Shown here piece after piece: positions 34,197 to 43,663 of a stretch of 64,000 nucleotides of DNA (positions are counted from its first letter, which is position 1; each line of letters begins with the position of its first letter). The notes beneath the pieces were generated by a model. The model did no database searches and was not told the DNA's origin. It saw only the letters and a list, made by a program, of their open reading frames with translations. The position numbers and the translations under genes are program-made. This DNA comes from Calothrix sp. PCC 7716 (GTDB lineage: Bacteria; Cyanobacteriota; Cyanobacteriia; Cyanobacteriales; Nostocaceae): contig NZ_AP025018.1 of the NCBI RefSeq assembly GCF_019977735.1, positions 7,940,580 through 8,004,579 of the forward strand, read 5' to 3'.

Positions 34197-35386
34197 ACCT
34201 GTTTAAATAATTGTCGTTGAGCATGACTACCACCAATTTCATATAAGCGCGGTAACACAGGTTTGAAGTCAATCACTGTATTTAAGTATTCACCATTCGC
34301 ATAAGCTACTAATCCTCTAGCTGCTGGTATTGCAACTTCTAACCACTGGCGCCTTATATAAGATGGTAATGATAAAGCATGTTGATACATACTCAAACGC
34401 ATTTCATTCGCCCAGTCAGTGTATCCTGCTCGTGCGAGTGCGTAGATATAGTGCAAGTCTTGAAAAGGTAATGCGTGTTCATGAAGACGAGGCAAAAGAT
34501 AGATAGCTAAAGAGTGCCAATACTCACTCACATCTACTCCACGTAACTCCAATCGTAGTAATAACGAGATTGCTCCTACTTGGTCTTTCGGCGAATCTTT
34601 ACGCGCGCGTCCCCAAATATAAGTGTCGTATAGCTTTAAAACATGAAGGTAATTACCACGCTCAATATAATACAGCGCAATATGCCACCAATTATGTGTG
34701 TACAGCATAGAATTACAATCAGCCCAAGTATCAGCTAGACCTTCCATCCAAGCAATCCCTTCATCTATTCTTGCTTGAGTTTCCATTACATGAGCAACAG
34801 CATGATGTGCCCAAGGGTCATTACGATTGATTTTAGTCGCTGCTCTACCCATTGCTTCCGCTTGCTCAAGCTGATGGCACTGCTCTAAACCAAATGCGAG
34901 CATTCCATATAAAAAATGATTGTCTTTATTCTGAGGTAATACTTTTTGAGCAATATTCAATAATTTTTTTTTATCACCCAAGTAAAAATAGTGATATTGC
35001 CCTTGCTGAACTGACACCAAGTCGCACGGGTATTTATCGGTAATTGTTTCATGTAATGCTATCGCCACATCAATCTTTTTTATAGCCCATGCTGAAATTG
35101 CCTTTATATAAAGCTTTTCTCGCTCTGTTATGTTGCCTGAATGCTTAATAGCTGCTTGTAAATAACAAATTGCTTGTTTTCTTGCTTGCTCATTCTCTTG
35201 AGAAAGAAAATAAGCAGCAGCATAAGCATGAAGTATCGCGCAAGTTGGATCTGATAAAAGTCCTGTTTTTACTGCATTCAGAGCTTCTTTTCCATAACTA
35301 AGAGCCTGATTGGTAAAGCTGCTAATTGCATCAACAGCTTCATATGAATCCGTTGAAACCTCAAGCCCTTGAGCATCTTTTAACAT
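34133..35386 (-). CDS. Tetratricopeptide-repeat protein (TTC38-like)
   Basis: This 417-residue, all-helical protein has TPR-like repeats, for example the ALNAVKTGLLSDPTCAILHA and AAIKHSGNITEREKLYIKA regions. The blocks DPWAHHAVAHVMETQARIDE and LYTHNWWHIALYYIERG are hallmarks of the TTC38 family. There is no signal peptide or catalytic motif; a scaffolding role is the usual guess for TPR proteins. The last 64 bases overlap the 3' end of the convergent PhnD-like gene, so both C-termini are encoded on opposite strands of the same DNA. Confidence 0.75.
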   Translation of the reverse strand: MLKDAQGLEVSTDSYEAVDAISSFTNQALSYGKEALNAVKTGLLSDPTCAILHAYAAAYFLSQENEQARKQAICYLQAAIKHSGNITEREKLYIKAISAWAIKKIDVAIALHETITDKYPCDLVSVQQGQYHYFYLGDKKKLLNIAQKVLPQNKDNHFLYGMLAFGLEQCHQLEQAEAMGRAATKINRNDPWAHHAVAHVMETQARIDEGIAWMEGLADTWADCNSMLYTHNWWHIALYYIERGNYLHVLKLYDTYIWGRARKDSPKDQVGAISLLLRLELRGVDVSEYWHSLAIYLLPRLHEHALPFQDLHYIYALARAGYTDWANEMRLSMYQHALSLPSYIRRQWLEVAIPAARGLVAYANGEYLNTVIDFKPVLPRLYEIGGSHAQRQLFKQVYQDANLQLAPTLRYISASIS

Positions 35387-35425
35387 TCTTACTCCTTGAT
35401 AACGGAATATTTTTGTGGAATCCTT

Positions 35426-35480
35426 TGTAGAAACTTGTAAACCGGAGGCTTTCCCGCAGGATAAATCACGTCTCTACGTC
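35426..35480. repeat. Dispersed repeat (inverted copy of 48419-48474)
   Basis: This 55-base unit running from GTAGAAACTTGTAAACC to ATAAATCACGTCTCTACGTC is the near-exact reverse complement of 48419-48474. Its ends can pair. It accounts for a spurious ORF at 35415-35633. Confidence 0.7.
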
Positions 35481-35507
35481 ATTTTTACTAAACTTTTACG
35501 CATAAAG

Positions 35508-35525
35508 TACGGTAAATCGGTAAAC
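35508..35525. promoter_or_regulatory. TACGGTAAATCGGTA box, copy 1
   Basis: TACGGTAAATCGGTA (35508-35522) differs by one base from TACGGTATATCGGTA at 36447-36461, just upstream of the sulfate-binding protein gene. The two flank the second rrf2 gene. Each has CGGTA as an 8-base-spaced direct repeat, suggesting a regulator site. Confidence 0.35.
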
Positions 35526-35596
35526 ATGCAGTATTTTATTATTATGAGTATCTCATATACAATACAAAAATTGCAAGTACACTTGGTTGTAAACAA

Positions 35597-35683
35597 ATGG
35601 CACGACGAAAACGTAGTATGGAACAAGCTCTAGAACGTAAAAGAAGCAGAACATATACTTTAGTATTAAATTTATTTGTATAA
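35597..35683 (+). CDS. Possible 28-codon arginine-rich ORF
   Basis: A short frame encodes MARRKRSMEQALERKRSRTY followed by TLVLNLFV. It is highly basic at the N-terminus with a hydrophobic end. No good ribosome-binding site precedes it. It could be a small peptide, a truncated gene or chance; I do not recognise it. The rest of the 35387-35864 gap holds a repeat and regulatory boxes. Confidence 0.25.
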   Translation: MARRKRSMEQALERKRSRTYTLVLNLFV

Positions 35684-35748
35684 TTAATCACAAATAAATA
35701 AAATTGATTAAATCAACAAAGAAAAACATTTGATTTTATTGTGTGTCG

Positions 35749-35764
35749 CCTATACTGTATACTC
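35749..35764 (+). promoter_or_regulatory. Candidate Rrf2 operator upstream of second rrf2 gene
   Basis: CCTATACTGTATACTC contains the 5-bp inverted repeat TATAC-T-GTATA and matches the site upstream of the first rrf2 gene (5891-5904) except for two extra central bases. It lies about 100 bases before the start codon. Confidence 0.45.
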
Positions 35765-35864
35765 AGGCAGTCATTGTAAGGGTTAGTTTCTCCTAGTGTA
35801 TTTGGGAGTAGCAAAAATAAATGATTACCTTGCACCTGTAGTATAATTTTACACGTATTCGCTT

Positions 35865-36302
35865 ATGGAGCTATCGAGTAAATCAGAATATGCGCTTCTA
35901 GCCCTATTTGAGTTGGCTAGTTGTTACGATAGCGGAGAGTCTCTGCAAATCCAACAAATAGCAGACGCTCAAGATATACCTAAGCGGTATTTAGAGCAAC
36001 TGTTGGCAAGCTTGAGACGTGGAGGATTGATCAAGAGTACGCGCGGGGTTAGGGGTGGTTATGTGTTGGCAAAAGACCCGCGACAAATGACTGTTTTAGA
36101 TGCACTCAAATGCATTGAAGGGTTAGATATAGCTTCTCCACAAGAGGCTAGTAGCGTCTATACTACTGCATCTGGGGTAATTAAACATGTGTGGAAGGAA
36201 GCAACTCATGCACTGTACGAGGTTTTAGAAGATTACACATTGCAAGACCTTTGTGACCTGCATAGTAAAAACTCACCAACTGCTTTGATGTATTATATAT
36301 GA
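35865..36302 (+). CDS. Rrf2/CymR-like transcriptional regulator (second copy)
   Basis: This 145-residue paralogue of the protein at 5427-5864 has the same length and shares MELS-KSEYA-LAL-ELAS, the helix-turn-helix IPKRYLEQLLASLRRGGLI and the wing RGVRGGYVLAKDP. It too lacks the three-cysteine [2Fe-2S] motif of IscR. The next gene encodes a sulfate-binding protein, which supports a sulfur-status regulator by context. Possible operators are the box at 35749-35764 and the TACGGTA boxes on both sides. Confidence 0.85.
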   Translation: MELSSKSEYALLALFELASCYDSGESLQIQQIADAQDIPKRYLEQLLASLRRGGLIKSTRGVRGGYVLAKDPRQMTVLDALKCIEGLDIASPQEASSVYTTASGVIKHVWKEATHALYEVLEDYTLQDLCDLHSKNSPTALMYYI

Positions 36303-36446
36303 CATGTAACATCAATTTTAATGCATCCGGGTGTACCTTTGTAAATTTTCAATAAACACAAGTGAAGAGTTGCGTCTATTACGAAATGTTAACTATAGAC
36401 GCAACTCTTGCATTATAGGTAAATAAACCTTATTATACTTATAATC

Positions 36447-36464
36447 TACGGTATATCGGTAGGT
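36447..36464. promoter_or_regulatory. TACGGTATATCGGTA box, copy 2
   Basis: TACGGTATATCGGTA (36447-36461) ends about 50 bases before the sulfate-binding protein ATG and matches copy 1 at 35508 in 14 of 15 positions. Operator function for a sulfur regulator is inferred. Confidence 0.4.
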
Positions 36465-36512
36465 TTATAGCGCTTAATTAAGCTTAAATAAGGTATTATT
36501 TACAAAGCTACT

Positions 36513-37688
36513 ATGAGTGAGTCAAAAGTTTTTGTATGTCTAATACAAGTGATTACTACGGGAAGTGCGAGTATACAACAAGCATATTACCGTGTGAAAA
36601 GTTTACAGATAATCTCATCATCAAAATCAACGGTAAAAAAATGGAGTTTGAGGCGCCTGCTAGATAACTACTTAAAATTGGTAAGTTTATTTGCAGTTGG
36701 TGTAGCTTTAAGTATCGCATTAGCTGCTTGTGGGAGTAGTTCAGCAAAAGTAGCTGATGTCAAATTAAGACTCGTTTCTTTCTCGGTGACTCAAGCTGCT
36801 CACGACCAAATTATTCCTAATTTCGTTGAGAAGTGGAAGAAAGAGCATAATCAGAATGTCACTTTTGAGACTAGCTACGGCGGAAGTGGCGCCCAAACTG
36901 CTGCTGTTATCGACGGTTCAATAGAAGCGGATATCGTTCACTTAGCACTTCCTTTGGATGTGAATAAAATTCAGCAAGCGGGTTTAATCAAAAAAAGTTG
37001 GGAAACAAGGGCGCCCAGGAATGGTATTGTCACAAGGTCAGTAGCAGCAATAGTAACTCGTGAGGGAAACCCGAAAGGTATTAACTCTTGGGAAGACTTG
37101 GCGAAAGATGGTGTGAAACTGATAGCGGCAAATCCAAAAACTTCGGGAATCGCAATATGGGAGTTTCTAGGATTGTGGGGTTCTGTAACTCAAGCAGGTG
37201 GTGACGAAGTAAAAGCACTTGATTTTGTTACAAGAGTTTATAGAAATACATCTGGTTTGACGAAAGATGCTCGTGAAGCAAGTGACTTATTCTTCCAGAA
37301 AGGTGAGGGAGACGTTTTGGTCAGCTATGAGAACGAAGTAACTTCCGCTTTCCAAAATAATCAGAAGTTACCTTTCAAAATACCTCAGTTAAACATATCT
37401 ATAGATAACCCCGTTGTTATCGTTGATAAAAACGTTGAAAAGCACCGTACAAAAGAAGTCGCACAAGCATTTGTTGATTACTTGTACTCAGAAGAAGCAC
37501 AACGCGAATTTTCTAAACTTGGTTATCGTTCTGTCAACCCTTTAATTAGTCAAGAAGTAGCTCCGCAGTTTCCCAGAGTCGAAACTTTATTCACCGCTCA
37601 AGATTTAGGAGGATGGGACACAATCCAAAAAAAATTCTTTGAACAAGGAGCAATTTTCGACAAAATTCAAGCAAAAAACAAAGCTTAA
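36513..37688 (+). CDS. sbpA: Periplasmic sulfate-binding lipoprotein
   Basis: This is a sulfate/thiosulfate ABC-transporter binding protein of the SbpA/CysP family. After a signal peptide (YLKLVSLFAVGVALSIALAAC, with an LAAC lipobox) the family blocks follow: LRLVSFSVTQAAHDQIIPNF, TFETSYGGSGAQTAAVIDG, DIVHLALPLDVN, KDGVKLIAANPKTSGIA and GEGDVLVSYENE. The start is uncertain: from the ATG at 36513 the signal peptide is preceded by about 50 extra residues, while a GTG at 36594 gives a more usual length; neither has a clear ribosome-binding site. CysT/CysW/CysA genes are absent; phosphate transporter genes follow instead. Confidence 0.88.
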   Translation: MSESKVFVCLIQVITTGSASIQQAYYRVKSLQIISSSKSTVKKWSLRRLLDNYLKLVSLFAVGVALSIALAACGSSSAKVADVKLRLVSFSVTQAAHDQIIPNFVEKWKKEHNQNVTFETSYGGSGAQTAAVIDGSIEADIVHLALPLDVNKIQQAGLIKKSWETRAPRNGIVTRSVAAIVTREGNPKGINSWEDLAKDGVKLIAANPKTSGIAIWEFLGLWGSVTQAGGDEVKALDFVTRVYRNTSGLTKDAREASDLFFQKGEGDVLVSYENEVTSAFQNNQKLPFKIPQLNISIDNPVVIVDKNVEKHRTKEVAQAFVDYLYSEEAQREFSKLGYRSVNPLISQEVAPQFPRVETLFTAQDLGGWDTIQKKFFEQGAIFDKIQAKNKA

Positions 37689-37796
37689 AATCTCTTCTCT
37701 TTTTTCCTTTGCGTTCTACCCTACCCTTCGGATATCCTGCGGATAACGGGAAATCCTTTGGAATATGCGTCCTTTGCGGTTCGTTACATAAACAAT

Positions 37797-38795
37797 ATGA
37801 TAGTAATCAACCAACTTAAAAATAACTTCTTTATTGCATTCCTGATATTACTAAGTCAAAGCATGGTAGCTTGCGGTAATAATCAAAACCAATCTCAAGT
37901 CAGTATCGACGGTGCTGCTGTGGGGTTTCCTATATCTTTAGCCGTAGCAGAAGAATACCACAAAGATAATAAAGATGCAGTAGTTAGCGTTGCATCAAGT
38001 GGAACTGGTGGAGGTATCAGTAAATTTTGCGCTGGAGAAATAGATATAGTCGGCGCCTCGCGTACTATAAAAGAGGAGGAAATAAAAAAATGTAAATCTA
38101 AAGGCATTGAGTTCGTCGAATTACCAATAGCGCTAGATGGAATTGCCGTAATAGCCAATCGCGAAAATGACTTTGCCAAATGCTTGACAATTAAAGAATT
38201 AAGCACAATTTGGAAAGCTAAATCAGATGGAAAAATCTTAACTTGGAATCAAGTCAATCCAAAATTTCCAAATGGAGGGATAAAATTATATGCTCCTGCA
38301 TCAGATACAGGGACATTTGATTATTTTACTCAAGCTGTTACAGGTAAAGCCAAAAATAGCCGCACAGACTATACTCCTAGTCACAACCAAAATACTCTTG
38401 TGCAAGGAGTAGCAGGAGATAAATACTCTCTTGGGTATGTAGGTATTTCTTACTATATTCAAAATCAAGACAGATTAAATTTAGTTGCCGTAGAAAGTCC
38501 AACAGGTAAATGTGAAAAACCTGTCCCAGTTGATAATGTTGTCAAGAACGTCTACACACCATTATCGCGTCCACTCTTTATCTACGTTAGTAAAAAATCG
38601 TTAGATACTAAACCTTCAGTAAAAGAGTTTGTTAGCTTTTATTTAGAGAATTCTTGGAAATGGGTAGATAGCGTAGGTTATGTAGCCCTACCTGATGAAG
38701 CTTATACCAAAACGAAACAAAAATTTATAAAAGGTGAAACAGGTACAAAATTCAAAAAAGCAAAACCAGGTGAACCAATTACTAATTTTATTTAA
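37797..38795 (+). CDS. pstS: Phosphate-binding lipoprotein PstS
   Basis: This encodes about 332 residues. A signal peptide with lipobox SMVAC (Cys26) anchors the protein in the inner membrane facing the periplasm. The phosphate-binding loops are ISIDG-like VSIDGAAVGFPISLAVA, ASSGTGGGISKFCAGEIDIVGASR and APASDTGTFDYFTQ. I chose the ATG at 37797 because the 13 codons above it are encoded by a palindromic repeat region. It heads a complete pstSCAB operon. No PHO box is visible in the 108 bases upstream. Confidence 0.92.
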   Translation: MIVINQLKNNFFIAFLILLSQSMVACGNNQNQSQVSIDGAAVGFPISLAVAEEYHKDNKDAVVSVASSGTGGGISKFCAGEIDIVGASRTIKEEEIKKCKSKGIEFVELPIALDGIAVIANRENDFAKCLTIKELSTIWKAKSDGKILTWNQVNPKFPNGGIKLYAPASDTGTFDYFTQAVTGKAKNSRTDYTPSHNQNTLVQGVAGDKYSLGYVGISYYIQNQDRLNLVAVESPTGKCEKPVPVDNVVKNVYTPLSRPLFIYVSKKSLDTKPSVKEFVSFYLENSWKWVDSVGYVALPDEAYTKTKQKFIKGETGTKFKKAKPGEPITNFI

Positions 38796-38819
38796 ATAAT
38801 TCAAAACTCTAATTGTATT

Positions 38820-39758
38820 ATGCAAGGTACTTATCAGGACGATTTTAATCAGACATTCAGAGAATCACTTGAGAAAAATGCATCTGAGGATATCCGAGAA
38901 AAATTGATAACAACAGCTTTGTTTTGCTGCGCGTTGATTTCTGTATTTACTACCTTCGGGATAGTATTTATTATCTTTCAAGTGACATTTGAGTTTTTCC
39001 AAGAAGTGAGTCTTGCTCAATTCTTTTTAGATACCAAGTGGACACCTTTATTTGCAGAAAGACATTTTGGAGTGTGGCCTTTAATTTGTGGTACTTTTTT
39101 AACTACACTAGTAGCAATGTCTGTTGCAATTCCTTTAGGTTTATCTTCTGCTATTTATCTCAGCGAATATGCTCCACCAAAAGTTGCAACAATTTTACGT
39201 CCTGCGGTAGAACTTCTAGCTGGGATACCTACAGTTGTTTACGGTTACTTTGCGCTGTTATTTGTAACACCATTCCTAAGAAGTTTTCTGCCCTTAGAGA
39301 TTTTTAATGCTTTAAGTGCGGGTATAATGATGGGAATTATGATTACTCCAACTGTAGGGTCAATAAGCTTAGATGCTATTAAAGCAGTTCCTCGCTCTTT
39401 ACGCGAGGGCGCCTATGCTTTAGGTATTACAAAACTTGAGTCAATCTTCAAAGTTGTATTACCAGCAGCGCTCTCAGGGATAACAGCTTCAATTATTCTC
39501 GGAATATCGCGTGCGGTAGGTGAAACAATGACCGTCGTTATTGCTGCTGGACAACAACCAAGATTAACAGTTAACTTAATGGAATCAGTTGGAACCATGA
39601 CAGCTTACATGGCACAAATATCTGGTGGAGACAGTCCGCGCGGAAGTTTAAATTTTAAAACGTTATATGCAGTAGGTGCCGTCTTATTTATAATAACCCT
39701 GCTGCTAAACATAGTTAGCTATTGGATATCCAGACGGTTCAAAGAAAAATATGATTAA
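38820..39758 (+). CDS. pstC: Phosphate ABC transporter permease PstC
   Basis: This is a 312-residue inner-membrane permease with six predicted helices and the BPD_transp_1 EAA-type loop (DAIKAVPRSLREGAYALGITKLESI). The segment YLSEYAPPKVATILRPAVELLAGIP is typical of PstC. It begins 24 bases after pstS and works with PstA as the membrane channel for phosphate uptake. Confidence 0.93.
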   Translation: MQGTYQDDFNQTFRESLEKNASEDIREKLITTALFCCALISVFTTFGIVFIIFQVTFEFFQEVSLAQFFLDTKWTPLFAERHFGVWPLICGTFLTTLVAMSVAIPLGLSSAIYLSEYAPPKVATILRPAVELLAGIPTVVYGYFALLFVTPFLRSFLPLEIFNALSAGIMMGIMITPTVGSISLDAIKAVPRSLREGAYALGITKLESIFKVVLPAALSGITASIILGISRAVGETMTVVIAAGQQPRLTVNLMESVGTMTAYMAQISGGDSPRGSLNFKTLYAVGAVLFIITLLLNIVSYWISRRFKEKYD

Positions 39759-39788
39759 TAGTATTTTAAATTACCGTTGGGGTACTAT

Positions 39789-40685
39789 ATGACAACATAC
39801 AAACAAAACGAATTTCAAAACACCAATACCGAATTTACCGACAACATCGAAAAAAGAGAAACCCTAGGAAAAGTATTTGAATACATATTCCTATTAGGTT
39901 TACTCATCGGTTTATTCGTTCTAGCATTACTAGTCTTTGATATATCAAAAGACGGTTTAGCAAGATTCGTTACACCAGGATTTTTGACAGAAACACCATC
40001 ACGCTTCCCCGAAGAAGGTGGTATACGTCCAGCCATTATAGGCAGCTTATTATTAGGAATCATCGTAATATTAACAGCCGTACCTATTGGTGTAGGAGCA
40101 GCTTTATACCTTGAAGAATATGCACCCAAAGCTTGGTGGACATCTGTTATTGAGATTAACATTAGTAATCTAGCAGGAGTACCCTCCATAGTCTACGGAC
40201 TACTTGGATTAGGTGTTTTTAATTACCTTCTAGGATTTGGACCTAGCTTAATTTCAGGTGCCCTAACTCTTTCCTTGCTATCATTACCAGTAATCATTGT
40301 GACTGCAAGAGAAGCAATACGCTCAGTACCAGACTCACTAAGAAACGCTTCTTATGGATTAGGTGTAACCAAATGGCAAACCATTCGTAGTCACGTTTTA
40401 CCCTATGCTATTCCAGGTATTCTTACAGGAGTAATTATTTCAGTATCCCGCGCGATAGGAGATGCAGCTTGCTTACTAGTAGTTGGCGCCGTAAGTTTTC
40501 TCACTTTTGACCCAGGTTTATTTCAAAGATTTATGGCTCTACCTATCCAGGTATTCAGCTACATTACTCGTCCTGAACCAGGTTTTGGAAATGCTGCTGC
40601 TGCCACTATTATTACCTTAATTCTCTTAATTTTAGCCTTGAACGGAATTGCAATTTATATCCGTCAACGTTTTACATTGAATTAA
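39789..40685 (+). CDS. pstA: Phosphate ABC transporter permease PstA
   Basis: This encodes about 298 residues with six predicted helices. The N-terminal helix is followed by [20 protein letters not shown] and [14 protein letters not shown], typical of PstA; the EAA-type loop is [20 protein letters not shown] chose the ATG at 39789 (GGGG 8 bases upstream) over the TTG at 39777. It is the third gene of the pst operon. Confidence 0.93.
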   Translation: MTTYKQNEFQNTNTEFTDNIEKRETLGKVFEYIFLLGLLIGLFVLALLVFDISKDGLARFVTPGFLTETPSRFPEEGGIRPAIIGSLLLGIIVILTAVPIGVGAALYLEEYAPKAWWTSVIEINISNLAGVPSIVYGLLGLGVFNYLLGFGPSLISGALTLSLLSLPVIIVTAREAIRSVPDSLRNASYGLGVTKWQTIRSHVLPYAIPGILTGVIISVSRAIGDAACLLVVGAVSFLTFDPGLFQRFMALPIQVFSYITRPEPGFGNAAAATIITLILLILALNGIAIYIRQRFTLN

Positions 40686-40711
40686 ATTTTTATATAGGAG
40701 ATTCAAATCGA

Positions 40712-41542
40712 ATGACTTATAGTAACGCGAGAAGCACACAAAGCAACACAACTCTTAGTCAATATGACACCCGTGTCTTTAATTTAGAAGGAGTTAAAGT
40801 TTTTTATAATGGTTTTTTAGCGCTTCAAGATGTTTACATGGAAATTCCCGACAAACAAATTATTGCTTTTATCGGACCATCGGGTTGTGGAAAAAGTACT
40901 CTGCTACGCTGCTTCAACAGGATGAATGATTTAATTCCAGGCGCCAAAGTAGAAGGTAAACTCAACTACCGTGGTCGCAATATTCACGACTCTAACATTA
41001 ACTCCGTTAAATTAAGGCGCCAAGTTGGGATGGTATTTCAAAGACCCAATCCTTTCCCCAAATCTATATATGAAAATATTACTTTTGGCCCCCGTTCAAA
41101 CGGTTATAAAGGTAATCTTGATGAACTTGTAGAAACTTCTCTTAAACGTGCGGCTATTTGGAACGAAGTTAAAGATAAATTAAAATCTAAAGGTACAGCA
41201 TTATCTGGTGGACAACAGCAAAGATTATGCATCGCGCGCGCTATTGCCATGAAACCAGATGTACTATTAATGGATGAACCTTGTTCTGCTCTTGACCCAA
41301 TTTCTACTCGTCAAGTTGAAGAACTTTGCTTAGAACTTAAAGAGCAATACACCATTATTATGGTGACACACAACATGCAACAAGCTTCTAGAGTTGCAGA
41401 CCAGACAGCATTCTTTAATACAGAAACCGATAAAAACGGTAAACGCTATGGTAGACTAGTTGAATTTAGTCCTACCAAACAAATATTTGAGGCGCCTAAA
41501 ACTCCAGAAGCTGCTGAGTATATAAGCGGCCGTTTCGGTTAA
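40712..41542 (+). CDS. pstB: Phosphate ABC transporter ATPase PstB
   Basis: This 276-residue ABC ATPase has Walker [10 protein letters not shown], the PstB-specific [15 protein letters not shown] after the Q-loop, signature [14 protein letters not shown], Walker [13 protein letters not shown] and H-loop MVTHNM. A TAGGAG ribosome-binding site precedes it. It energises phosphate import with PstC and PstA. It is the last gene of the operon; a strong terminator follows and no phoU is present. Confidence 0.95.
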   Translation: MTYSNARSTQSNTTLSQYDTRVFNLEGVKVFYNGFLALQDVYMEIPDKQIIAFIGPSGCGKSTLLRCFNRMNDLIPGAKVEGKLNYRGRNIHDSNINSVKLRRQVGMVFQRPNPFPKSIYENITFGPRSNGYKGNLDELVETSLKRAAIWNEVKDKLKSKGTALSGGQQQRLCIARAIAMKPDVLLMDEPCSALDPISTRQVEELCLELKEQYTIIMVTHNMQQASRVADQTAFFNTETDKNGKRYGRLVEFSPTKQIFEAPKTPEAAEYISGRFG

Positions 41543-41565
41543 AAATATTTAACAACACCATTTAG

Positions 41566-41600
41566 ATTCCTAATTTTCTTAAGAAATTGGGAATTTTTTT
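41566..41600 (+). terminator. pst operon terminator
   Basis: ATTCCTAATTT and GAAATTGGGAAT form an 11-bp stem (one G-T) followed by T7, 24 bases after the pstB stop codon. Confidence 0.85.
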
Positions 41601-41730
41601 ATTTGTATCATCCTAATCAAAGAATTATTGCCTGAGCATTATAAAATGCTATATGTTTATCGATATTTAGGGGTATGCACATAATCGATTTAAATTATGT
41701 GTGATATTCATTACTTTAATGGGAGTTCAA

Positions 41731-42225
41731 ATGCTAAAGGCTATTGTTTTGGCTTGGCTACTGCTGTTTATTGGCGACTTCCTTTCAACATTTTTATACC
41801 ATGTACCTGAGCATATTTTTGGTAGCTTGCATTTAAAAACGCATCACTCAGGAAACAAAGATTTTCGTCACTACGCAGTTTTAGCGTTAAATCTTGATGT
41901 TCTTCTAGATGGTGTTTTAGGCGTTATTCCCTACGTTGTAGTAGGGATATTTTTATGGCAATTTTCACCTATTGGGGTTATCTGTGGTTTACTTTTAGGA
42001 CAGCTACATGTTTGGTGGAGACATACAACCGCTCTCGGTTGGCAAACACCAAAATGGTTAGATTTTATATGTCGGTTCCTCTTTATTACCACTCCTGAAA
42101 GGCACTGGTTGCATCATGAAAAAACTAGTGTAGGTTACGGGGACATCTTCACCGTTTTTGAAAAGCCAGCAAAAGCTTGGCAGTCTTGGCTACGTTTAAT
42201 AAGACTCCATTCGCAACGGATATAA
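41731..42225 (+). CDS. Small desaturase/hydroxylase-like membrane protein
   Basis: This encodes about 164 residues with three or four predicted membrane helices. Histidine clusters HLKTHHS, WWRHTT and ERHWLHHEKT resemble the di-iron ligands of the fatty-acid hydroxylase/sterol desaturase superfamily. The protein is shorter than typical members (200-300 residues), so it may be a minimal or divergent member; the substrate is unknown. GGGAG just before the ATG at 41731 supports that start over the upstream one at 41701. The last codons lie in a dispersed AACGGATA repeat (42213-42269). Confidence 0.65.
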   Translation: MLKAIVLAWLLLFIGDFLSTFLYHVPEHIFGSLHLKTHHSGNKDFRHYAVLALNLDVLLDGVLGVIPYVVVGIFLWQFSPIGVICGLLLGQLHVWWRHTTALGWQTPKWLDFICRFLFITTPERHWLHHEKTSVGYGDIFTVFEKPAKAWQSWLRLIRLHSQRI

Positions 42226-42269
42226 CAGAGTTGGTACTTTGCATCCGTTACATCCGCTTTATCCGTTGC
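42213..42269. repeat. GCAACGGATA/TATCCGTTGC inverted repeat
   Basis: Perfect 10-base arms (42213-42222 and 42260-42269) enclose further ATCCGTTACATCCG repeats. The left arm encodes the last codons of the preceding gene. It is related to the repeats at 874 and 47343. Confidence 0.7.
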
Positions 42270-42358
42270 AAGAACTTGCTTTCAAAATATAATATAGTGT
42301 AAAATTACGTATCTGTATCAGCTTACCGTAGATTTAAGTCTAAAATAAGCAATATTAG

Positions 42359-43660
<1,302 letters not shown>

Positions 43661-43663
43661 ACT

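Noticed and set aside
35415-35633. 72-codon ORF upstream of the second rrf2 gene
   Set aside because: Much of it is a dispersed repeat with a copy at 48419-48474, and the product has no protein-like features.
37689-37796. PHO box upstream of pstS
   Set aside because: No tandem YTTAAYYW pair with 11-base periodicity is present in this short gap; only palindromic repeat pieces are seen.
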